From contig DAOWBD010000050.1 in the NCBI GenBank assembly GCA_030634235.1, positions 1-7,383 of the forward strand: a stretch of 7,383 nucleotides of DNA, in the 5' to 3' direction. The first letter of the stretch is position 1; each line of letters begins with the position of its first letter. The notes below the pieces were generated by a model. It did no database searches and was not told the origin of the DNA. It worked only from the letters and a program-made list of their open reading frames with translations. Shown piece by piece: positions 1-5,523 of the stretch. This DNA comes from Candidatus Omnitrophota bacterium (lineage in GTDB: Bacteria; Omnitrophota; Gorgyraeia; Zapsychrales; Zapsychraceae). The translations under genes were made by a program, and so were the position numbers.

Positions 1-617
1 AAGAAGGCAAGGGTGGCATATACAATTTCGTAACAAAGAGAGGCGACTGTCGAGGAGAGAACTCGAAGATCAGTTGGACTCAGGTTGAAACAGGATCAGC
101 AATCACGTGGAAGTATCCGAGTTGTATCCTTCGTGGTGACAACTCCGTCGGAGAATTCTATTCTGTTGCTGTTACAAATAACTACCAACAAGCCGACACA
201 GGGACAAAGATGATCCATATCGGCAAGAACACACGCAGCACGATCATCTCAAAAGGAATCTCGACGGATGAGTCGAATAATAGTTACCGGGGCCTGGTCA
301 AGATCATGCCGTCGGCCGACGGCGCACGGAACTATTCGCAATGCGATTCGATGCTTGTCGGCAATAAATGCAGCGCGAACACCTTTCCCTATATTGAAGT
401 AAAGAATAAAAGCGCGATATTAGACCAAGAGGCATACACGTCAACGATAATTCCCAATCAGATATTCTACCTTTTGTCCCGCGGTCTCGATATGGAAGGG
501 GCCGTTTCACTGATCATTAACGGTTTCTGTAAGGAAGTCTTTAAAGAACTGCCGATGGAATTTGCCGTCGAAGCAGTCAAATTGCTCGAGATGAAATTAG
601 AGGGAAGTGTCGGTTAG
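1..617 (+). CDS. sufB: SufB, Fe-S cluster assembly scaffold subunit (C-terminal part, 5' truncated by window edge)
   Basis: The reading frame is open from the left edge (first full codon at 3-5) to TAG at 615-617, giving about 204 residues. SufB is the cytosolic scaffold of the SufBC2D complex on which Fe-S clusters are assembled. Family hallmarks visible are KISWTQVETGSAITWKYPSC, RGDNSVGEFYSVA, NTRSTIISKGIS, NSYRGLVKI and the terminal GFCKEVFKELPMEFAVEA...LEGSVG. The Cys of the SQCDS motif (codon 342-344) matches the essential E. coli Cys405 (numbering from memory). The motif that is normally Glu-His-Glu is Asp-Gln-Glu here (423-431), which keeps only the last Glu. The following FYC is FYL. 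The first ATG inside the window (210) is internal, not the start. sufC follows after 38 nt. Identity is near certain; the N-terminus, promoter and any upstream regulator lie outside the window. Confidence 0.97.
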   Translation, partial: EGKGGIYNFVTKRGDCRGENSKISWTQVETGSAITWKYPSCILRGDNSVGEFYSVAVTNNYQQADTGTKMIHIGKNTRSTIISKGISTDESNNSYRGLVKIMPSADGARNYSQCDSMLVGNKCSANTFPYIEVKNKSAILDQEAYTSTIIPNQIFYLLSRGLDMEGAVSLIINGFCKEVFKELPMEFAVEAVKLLEMKLEGSVG

Positions 618-640
618 ATATAAACAATGAGGAAAAAACG

Positions 641-646
641 AAGGAG
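641..646 (+). promoter_or_regulatory. Shine-Dalgarno site of sufC
   Basis: AAGGAG lies 9 nt before the ATG at 656, in the 38-nt sufB-sufC gap. It supports the chosen sufC start and independent ribosome loading on this gene. Confidence 0.8.
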
Positions 647-655
647 AAGGGCGCA

Positions 656-1405
656 ATGTTTGAAATAAGAGACTTGCATGTCAAAGTCGGCAGGACGCCG
701 ATATTAAAGGGGATCAACCTATCAATCAATCCGGGCGAGGTGCACGCGATCATGGGGCCCAACGGCTCCGGCAAAAGCACGCTCGCTAAGGTCATCGCCG
801 GCCATCCCGACTATGAGGTTACAAAAGGAGAGATCATCTACGAGATCAATTTCAAGAAGGTCAACATCCTCGACCTTGAGCCCGAGGAGCGAGCGCGGGA
901 GGGGATTTTCATGGCCTTTCAGTACCCCGTCGAGATCCCCGGCGTTAACACATCCGTGTTCCTGCGCGCCGCGTTCAATGAGATCTGCAAGCATCAAGGC
1001 GCCGAAGAAATGGACCCGATCGATTTCGACGAGTACCTGCGCAAGAAAATGGAGTTCCTCGAAATGGACGATAAGTTCATTACCCGGCCGGTCAATGTCG
1101 ATTTCTCGGGCGGCGAGAAAAAGCGCAACGAGATCCTGCAGATGGCCGTTTTAAATCCCCGTATTTCCGTTCTCGATGAGACCGACTCGGGGCTTGATAT
1201 CGATTCGATGCGCATCGTCGCCGACGGCGTCAATAAACTTAAGAACAAAGAAAATGCTATTCTTCTCATCACGCATTACCAGCGGCTTTTAAACCATATT
1301 GTTCCGGACTTTGTCCACATCCTCCGTCATGGCCGGATCATCCGGTCTGAAGGCAAGGAACTAGCCTTGGAAGTTGAAGAAAAAGGATACGACTGGCTGT
1401 CGTAA
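656..1405 (+). CDS. sufC: SufC, ABC-type ATPase of the Fe-S assembly complex
   Basis: SufC is the cytosolic ATPase that dimerises on SufB and SufD and drives conformational change during cluster assembly; it is related to ABC transporter ATPases but has no membrane partner. At 249 residues it has the normal family length. Visible motifs are Walker A GPNGSGKST (residues 34-42), Q-loop Gln89 in FMAFQYP, signature SGGEKKR (151-157), Walker B ending in Asp174-Glu175, D-loop SGLDID (178-183) and switch His207 in ITHYQR. Phe-Ser-Gly-Gly-Glu-Lys-Lys-Arg and DSGLDID are the SufC-specific versions of these motifs. All catalytic residues are present, so it should be active. The start is set by the Shine-Dalgarno site at 641-646. 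It lies between sufB and sufD as in most suf operons. Confidence 0.98.
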   Translation: MFEIRDLHVKVGRTPILKGINLSINPGEVHAIMGPNGSGKSTLAKVIAGHPDYEVTKGEIIYEINFKKVNILDLEPEERAREGIFMAFQYPVEIPGVNTSVFLRAAFNEICKHQGAEEMDPIDFDEYLRKKMEFLEMDDKFITRPVNVDFSGGEKKRNEILQMAVLNPRISVLDETDSGLDIDSMRIVADGVNKLKNKENAILLITHYQRLLNHIVPDFVHILRHGRIIRSEGKELALEVEEKGYDWLS

Positions 1406-1411
1406 ATTGAA

Positions 1412-2704
1412 ATGATCCGAGACCTTGAAAAAATAACGAAATCTTTGAGCAATGAGGAATCCCCCAGCTGGTTCAGTGACCTGCGCGCGCAAGGGTTCTC
1501 CCGGTTCAATGAACTCGGCATCCCGACCGTAAAGGATGAGGAGTGGAAATATACGAGCCTTCTTGCGCTGGCCAAGCACGCCTTTGACATCGCCAAAGCC
1601 GGTCAATGTGCGGAAGCGGAGGCCCTCAAGAACTACCGCAGCGACAAAGATATCAATATCGTTTTCATTAACGGCCTACTGTCCGAAGAATTCTCGGACT
1701 TTAATAATATCCCTATCGGGATCACAGTCTCGACGATTCGCGACGCAATGATAAGCAACGCACCGCAGATCCGGGAGCAGTTAACAAAATACGCGATCAG
1801 CGACGATACCGCTTTTATCGCCTTGAACCAGGCGGTCCACGACGCCAGCATTTATGTGCAGATTGATGAAAAGGCCTCTTGCAACAAGTTGATCCATATC
1901 ATTCACGTTACAAGCCCCGGCCACAAAAATCTTGCGGTGATGCCGAGAACCCTAATCGCGGCGGGCCGGTCCAGTGAAACAACCATCCTTGAGAGCCACA
2001 TCGCCTTTAGCGACACGTTTACGTATTTCACCAATGCCTTGACCGATATTTTCTTATCCGAGAACGCGACGCTTCATTACTGCAAATCACAGAAGGAAAG
2101 CCTCAAGGCCTTTCATATCGGCCACACGCGCGTTTGGCAGGATCGCGACTCGAATTTTGACGGATTTTCCTTTATGGCCGGCAGCAAGCTCACGCGCAAT
2201 GACCTGGACATCACCTTAAACGGCGAAGGCGCAAATACAACCTTAAACGCGCTTTACAGCGTTTACAACGACCAGCACGTCGATAACCATACCTCCGTCG
2301 ACCATCGCGTGCCCAATTGCACAAGCAATCAATTGTACAAAGGGATTCTCAATAACCGCGCCCGCGCTGTTTTTAACGGTAAAGTCTTCGTCCAGCCAAT
2401 CGCCCAGAAAACCAGTTCATATCAGCTCAATAAAAATCTTTTACTCGGAACGGATTGCCGCATCGATACAAAGCCGCAGCTTGAGATCTTCGCGGACGAT
2501 GTCAAATGCACGCACGGCGCAACGATCGGACAGCTCGCAAAGGACGAAATGTTCTACCTTCAGACACGGTGTATCCCAAAGAAAGCGGCGACAAGAATGC
2601 TCGCTCATGGATTTGTCAATGATCTCTTCAGTACAATTAAGAACACAGCCATACGCGAAAAACTTGACAGGCTCATGGAACCATCATTTGAGGCATTGCA
2701 ATGA
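1412..2704 (+). CDS. sufD: SufD, Fe-S cluster assembly scaffold subunit
   Basis: SufD (430 residues, close to the usual 420-440) pairs with SufB in the SufBC2D scaffold. The N-terminal helical region carries the typical KDEEWKYTSL (about residues 42-51). The C-terminal beta-helix carries SVDHRVPNC, YKGILNNRARAVFNGK, QKTSSYQLNKNLLL and TKPQLEIFADDVKCTHGAT. In that last motif Cys366 and His368 match E. coli SufD Cys358 and His360 (numbering from memory), the latter placed at the SufB-SufD cluster-forming interface. The ATG at 1412 is in the same frame as sufC, two sense codons after its TAA. No good Shine-Dalgarno site sits at normal spacing; the nearest AAGGA (1383-1387) is 24 nt upstream. Reinitiation by ribosomes finishing sufC is therefore likely. 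The 3' end overlaps sufS by ATGA. Confidence 0.97.
   Translation: MIRDLEKITKSLSNEESPSWFSDLRAQGFSRFNELGIPTVKDEEWKYTSLLALAKHAFDIAKAGQCAEAEALKNYRSDKDINIVFINGLLSEEFSDFNNIPIGITVSTIRDAMISNAPQIREQLTKYAISDDTAFIALNQAVHDASIYVQIDEKASCNKLIHIIHVTSPGHKNLAVMPRTLIAAGRSSETTILESHIAFSDTFTYFTNALTDIFLSENATLHYCKSQKESLKAFHIGHTRVWQDRDSNFDGFSFMAGSKLTRNDLDITLNGEGANTTLNALYSVYNDQHVDNHTSVDHRVPNCTSNQLYKGILNNRARAVFNGKVFVQPIAQKTSSYQLNKNLLLGTDCRIDTKPQLEIFADDVKCTHGATIGQLAKDEMFYLQTRCIPKKAATRMLAHGFVNDLFSTIKNTAIREKLDRLMEPSFEALQ
2690..2693 (+). promoter_or_regulatory. Shine-Dalgarno site of sufS
   Basis: GAGG inside the 3' end of sufD lies 7 nt before the sufS ATG at 2701. This supports the start that overlaps the sufD stop. Confidence 0.55.
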
Positions 2705-3930
2705 ACGAAAATACTTTTGACATCGATTCGATACGCAAGGATTTCCAGAACCTTCATATTAAGGTTAACGGAAAACCACTCGTCTATCTCGACAATGCCG
2801 CCACAACGTTTAAACCGCAAGCCGTTATCGACGCAACCGCCGACCATTACAAAACCGGAACGTCTAACATCCACCGCGGGGTCCACACTTTAAGCCAACA
2901 GGCGACGGAGGCCTTCGAACAGTCGCGCGATAAGGTCCGCGATTTTATCGGCGCGCGTAAATCTTGCGAGATCATTTTTACAAAAGGCACCACCGAGGCA
3001 ATCAATCTTGTGGCCAGCAGCTACGGAGGCGCCTTCCTTAATAAGGGAGACGAGATCATCATTTCGGAAATGGAGCATCATTCGAATATCGTTCCCTGGC
3101 AAATGCTCTGCGCGTCAAAAGGATGCGTTTTAAAGATCGCGCCGTTTAACGATCAGGGTGAACTGATCTTTGACGAGTTTGCAAAACGACTTTCGGCCAA
3201 GACAAAACTCGTCGCGATGGTCTATGTATCAAATTCGCTGGGCACGATCAATCCGGTCAAAGAAGTTATCAAGGCCGCGAATACGCAAGGGGCCGTGGTC
3301 CTCATCGACGCCGCGCAAACAGTCAGCCATCTTCCCGTCAATGTTCAAGGCCTGGATTGCGACTTTCTTGCCTTCTCCGGCCACAAGCTTTTCGGACCCA
3401 ACGGCGTCGGCGTCCTGTACGGAAAAGAAAAACTGTTAAACGCAATGCCGCCTTATCAAAGCGGCGGCGATATGATCGCCTCGGTCACATTCGAGAAAAC
3501 AACGTACAATGTTCTTCCTTATAAACTTGAGGCTGGAACGCCAAATGTCGCCGGAGTCATCGGTTTAGGGGCAGCCATCGATTACGTCAGGTCGGTCGGT
3601 CTCACCCAAATCGCCGAATATGAACATGAACTGCTGGCCTACGGCACGCAGGCCCTAAGTTCTATCGATGGGCTGCGTTTGATCGGGACCGCCAAGAACA
3701 AGGCATCGATCCTTGCCTTCGTCTTAGAGAATATCCATCCCCACGATCTGGGAACCCTCGTTGATGAAGAAGGTGTCGCGATCCGCACCGGCCATCACTG
3801 CACGCAGCCGGTGATGAAACATTTCGGCGTACCGGCGACATCACGCGCGTCGCTCGCGTTTTACAATACAAAAGAAGAGATCGACTGCCTCGTCCGGGCG
3901 ATCCACAAAGCGAAGGACATTTTTAAATGA
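2701..3930 (+). CDS. sufS: SufS, group II PLP-dependent cysteine desulfurase
   Basis: SufS (409 residues) converts cysteine to alanine and leaves a persulfide on its active-site Cys, supplying sulfur for cluster assembly. It is a cytosolic fold-type I PLP enzyme. Visible are YLDNAATT (29-36), the substrate-region NIHRGVH (56-62), the PLP-stacking His126 in EMEHHSN, Asp203 and Gln206 in IDAAQTV, and the Schiff-base Lys229 in SGHKLFGP. The catalytic Cys367 lies in RTGHHCTQP, and SRASLAFYNTKEEID follows. The RTGHHC form and the lack of the long Cys-loop of IscS/NifS mark it as group II. Every key position is offset by +3 from E. coli SufS (Lys226, His123, Cys364, from memory), so the protein is intact. 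The start overlaps the sufD stop (ATGA), and sufU begins within its last codons. SufU downstream is the expected sulfur acceptor. Confidence 0.97.
   Translation: MNENTFDIDSIRKDFQNLHIKVNGKPLVYLDNAATTFKPQAVIDATADHYKTGTSNIHRGVHTLSQQATEAFEQSRDKVRDFIGARKSCEIIFTKGTTEAINLVASSYGGAFLNKGDEIIISEMEHHSNIVPWQMLCASKGCVLKIAPFNDQGELIFDEFAKRLSAKTKLVAMVYVSNSLGTINPVKEVIKAANTQGAVVLIDAAQTVSHLPVNVQGLDCDFLAFSGHKLFGPNGVGVLYGKEKLLNAMPPYQSGGDMIASVTFEKTTYNVLPYKLEAGTPNVAGVIGLGAAIDYVRSVGLTQIAEYEHELLAYGTQALSSIDGLRLIGTAKNKASILAFVLENIHPHDLGTLVDEEGVAIRTGHHCTQPVMKHFGVPATSRASLAFYNTKEEIDCLVRAIHKAKDIFK
3912..3917 (+). promoter_or_regulatory. Shine-Dalgarno site of sufU
   Basis: GAAGGA near the end of sufS lies 9 nt before the ATG at 3927 and fixes the sufU start at the ATGA overlap. 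Confidence 0.75.
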
Positions 3931-4385
3931 GCCACGACAGCCGGAGCGAACTGTATCAGCAGGTTATCCTGGAGCATAACAAGAAGCCGCGCAACTGCAG
4001 GAAACTTCAGGGAGCCACGCACAGCGCCGAGGGATACAACCCTCTTTGCGGCGACCACTTAACCGTTTACCTTCACGTCAACAACGAGAATATCATCGAC
4101 GATATTTCTTTTGAGGGCGACGGCTGCGCGATCTCACAAGCTTCGTCATCGATGATGACCGCGGCACTCAAGGGCAAGCCCATCGATGAGGCTAAGGACT
4201 TATTCGGCCAGTTCCATAAACTCATTACCGGCGAACTCGATCCGGACAAAGACCAGCACTCTTTAGGTAAGTTAGCCGTTTTCTCCGGAATCTGGCATTT
4301 TCCGGCCCGTGTCAAATGCGCGAGCCTCGCGTGGCACACGATGAACGGGGCCGTCGAACACAAAGAAACGATTTCAACCGAATGA
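3927..4385 (+). CDS. sufU: SufU, zinc-dependent sulfurtransferase partner of SufS
   Basis: SufU (152 residues, normal length) accepts persulfide sulfur from SufS and activates it; it belongs to the IscU/NifU-N fold. The N-terminal LYQQVILEHNKKPRN is typical. The metal/sulfur ligands are Cys41 and Asp43 in YNPLCGD, Cys67 in EGDGCAISQAS and Cys131 in RVKCASLAW. The region between Cys67 and Cys131 contains the approximately 20-residue insertion that separates SufU from IscU (about residues 95-120, FGQFHKLITGE...LGKLAVFSG). The IscU LPPVK motif recognised by HscA is absent, which also favours SufU. The start overlaps the sufS stop and its own stop overlaps moaA, both as ATGA. SufE, SufA and SufT are not in the window, so SufU is the only visible sulfur acceptor. 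Confidence 0.95.
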   Translation: MSHDSRSELYQQVILEHNKKPRNCRKLQGATHSAEGYNPLCGDHLTVYLHVNNENIIDDISFEGDGCAISQASSSMMTAALKGKPIDEAKDLFGQFHKLITGELDPDKDQHSLGKLAVFSGIWHFPARVKCASLAWHTMNGAVEHKETISTE

Positions 4386-5458
4386 ACATGAACTTAGGAC
4401 TCAATACACCATCTGCCGTACCGAAAAAGGAAGAGGACGATTTAAAGATCCGCGACCTTTACCATCGCCCTTTGTGCGACCTGCGCGTTTCGGTTATTGA
4501 CCAATGCAATTTCCGTTGCTCCTACTGCATGCCACAGGACCATTGCGCCGAACAATACACGTTCCTGAAAAAAGATCAATGGCTCACGTTCCCGCAAATC
4601 GAGCGATTAGTCCGCATGTTCGCCAAACTCGGTGTCGAGAAGGTCCGCCTGACCGGCGGAGAGCCGCTCCTGCGGCCCGGTCTTTCCACGCTCATACGAA
4701 AATTAAAGAAGATCCCGGGCCTTAAAGACCTTGCCCTGACAACGAACGGGTCGCTGCTTTACCGCGACGCTAGGAAATTAAGAAAGGCCGGATTGAACAG
4801 GATCACGGTCAGCCTCGATACGCTCGATGCCGAGATGTTCCGGCAGATCAACGGGCACAGGGGAACTCTCGAAAGAGTCCTCGACGGTATTCGGGAATGC
4901 GAGGACGCCGGTTACGAATGTATCAAGATCAATGTTGTGCTGCAGAAAAATATCGGCCATCGGCGCATCCTTGACCTTGTCCGGTATTTTAAGGGCCGCA
5001 AGCCGATCCTGCGGTTCATCGAATACATGGACGTGGGAAATTGCAATCACTGGAATCCCGCAGCGGTCGTTCCGGCATCGGAGATCGTCGATCTCATCAA
5101 TGAACACTTTCCGATCGAACCTGTTGAATCGAATTATTACGGCGAGGTCGCGTCGCGTTATCAATTTGCTGATGGAGAAGGCGAGGTCGGATTTATCACA
5201 TCGATCACCCAGCCATTTTGCCGGACATGCACCCGATCGCGCCTGTCGGCAGACGGAAAGATGTATACATGCCTTTTTGCCAATCACGGAATCGACATGC
5301 GTTCCTTCCTCGATCAAGACGTCTCGGATGATGAGCTTCTTAACATCATACAATCCGCCTGGCAAAAGCGCGACGACCGTTATTCCGAACTGCGCGCAAA
5401 GCCTGCCACACCCCGCAAGAACCTTCCCAAGATTGAAATGTTCCAGATCGGCGGCTAA
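4382..5458 (+). CDS. moaA: MoaA, GTP 3',8-cyclase (radical SAM, molybdenum cofactor biosynthesis step 1)
   Basis: MoaA rearranges GTP to 3',8-cyclo-7,8-dihydro-GTP, which MoaC turns into cyclic pyranopterin monophosphate. The protein has 358 residues from the ATG at 4382. The SAM cluster motif CX3CX2C is Cys42, Cys46 and Cys49 (CNFRCSYCMP), followed by GGEPLLR (92-98). The C-terminal GTP-binding cluster CX2CX13C is Cys280, Cys283 and Cys297. Arg35, Arg285 and Arg287 match the substrate-binding arginines of S. aureus MoaA (17, 266, 268, from memory), and the essential C-terminal Gly-Gly is present (357-358). It should be active. The frame is open back to 4316, but 4382 makes an ATGA overlap with sufU like the two upstream junctions; 4388 is an alternative. 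About 25 residues before LYHRPL are an ordinary, unconserved leader. No clear Shine-Dalgarno site precedes it, so coupling to sufU is likely. Confidence 0.95.
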   Translation: MNMNLGLNTPSAVPKKEEDDLKIRDLYHRPLCDLRVSVIDQCNFRCSYCMPQDHCAEQYTFLKKDQWLTFPQIERLVRMFAKLGVEKVRLTGGEPLLRPGLSTLIRKLKKIPGLKDLALTTNGSLLYRDARKLRKAGLNRITVSLDTLDAEMFRQINGHRGTLERVLDGIRECEDAGYECIKINVVLQKNIGHRRILDLVRYFKGRKPILRFIEYMDVGNCNHWNPAAVVPASEIVDLINEHFPIEPVESNYYGEVASRYQFADGEGEVGFITSITQPFCRTCTRSRLSADGKMYTCLFANHGIDMRSFLDQDVSDDELLNIIQSAWQKRDDRYSELRAKPATPRKNLPKIEMFQIGG

Positions 5459-5494
5459 AAAGTCAGATTCCTTCTTGAAAAACAATGTGACTTT
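5459..5494. repeat. Imperfect inverted repeat in the moaA-selO-like spacer
   Basis: Arms AAAGTCAGATT (5459-5469) and AATGTGACTTT (5484-5494) pair at 10 of 11 positions around a 14-nt loop, starting directly after the moaA TAA. There is no following T-run (CGTCATT comes next), so a standard intrinsic terminator is unlikely. It could be an operator, a processing or mRNA-stabilising hairpin, or chance. Confidence 0.4.
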
Positions 5495-5503
5495 CGTCAT
5501 TAT
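5475..5503 (+). promoter_or_regulatory. Weak candidate sigma-70 promoter for the selO-like gene
   Basis: TTGAAA (5475-5480) and CATTAT (5498-5503) are separated by 17 nt and match the -35 and -10 consensus at 5/6 and 4/6. The -35 box falls in the loop of the inverted repeat. Transcription would start only about 14 nt before the start codon, inside or next to the Shine-Dalgarno site, which argues against it. Readthrough from moaA is the alternative. Confidence 0.2.
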
Positions 5504-5506
5504 AAA

Positions 5507-5514
5507 GAGAAGGA
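5507..5514 (+). promoter_or_regulatory. Shine-Dalgarno site of the selO-like gene
   Basis: GAGAAGGA ends 9 nt before the ATG at 5524 and supports that start and independent translation. Confidence 0.75.
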
Positions 5515-5523
5515 TGCTTTGTT

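Larger units (their letters stand above)
1..5458 (+). other. Probable polycistronic unit sufB-sufC-sufD-sufS-sufU-moaA
   Basis: All six genes are on one strand. Junctions are 38 nt (sufB-sufC), 6 nt (sufC-sufD), then three 4-nt ATGA overlaps (2701-2704, 3927-3930, 4382-4385). No terminator-like hairpin with a T-run is seen between them. The promoter lies upstream of the window. Transcription as one message is inference from spacing. Confidence 0.85.

Noticed and set aside
210..617. A separate 135-residue gene starting at 210
   Set aside because: The frame stays open to the left edge and the upstream residues are classic SufB, so this ATG is an internal methionine of sufB.
4316..4381. Longer moaA start at 4316 adding 22 residues
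   Set aside because: This stretch lies wholly inside sufU, encodes an Arg-rich sequence unlike any MoaA N-terminus, and the ATG at 4382 gives the same ATGA overlap seen at the two previous junctions.
3927..4385. IscU instead of SufU
   Set aside because: The insertion between the second and third Cys, the absence of an LPPVK motif and the location next to a group II desulfurase all favour SufU.
4382..5458. Another radical SAM/SPASM peptide-modifying enzyme in place of MoaA
   Set aside because: The CX2CX13C cluster motif, the substrate arginines and the C-terminal Gly-Gly are specific to MoaA, and no precursor peptide gene is visible nearby.
5459..5494. Intrinsic terminator of the suf-moaA operon
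   Set aside because: The stem has only modest GC and a mismatch, and no T-run follows the right arm.
4778..5500. Minus-strand open frame of 240 residues opposite moaA
   Set aside because: It is a shadow of the highly conserved moaA frame; the translation shows no recognisable domain and it runs antisense to a dense operon.
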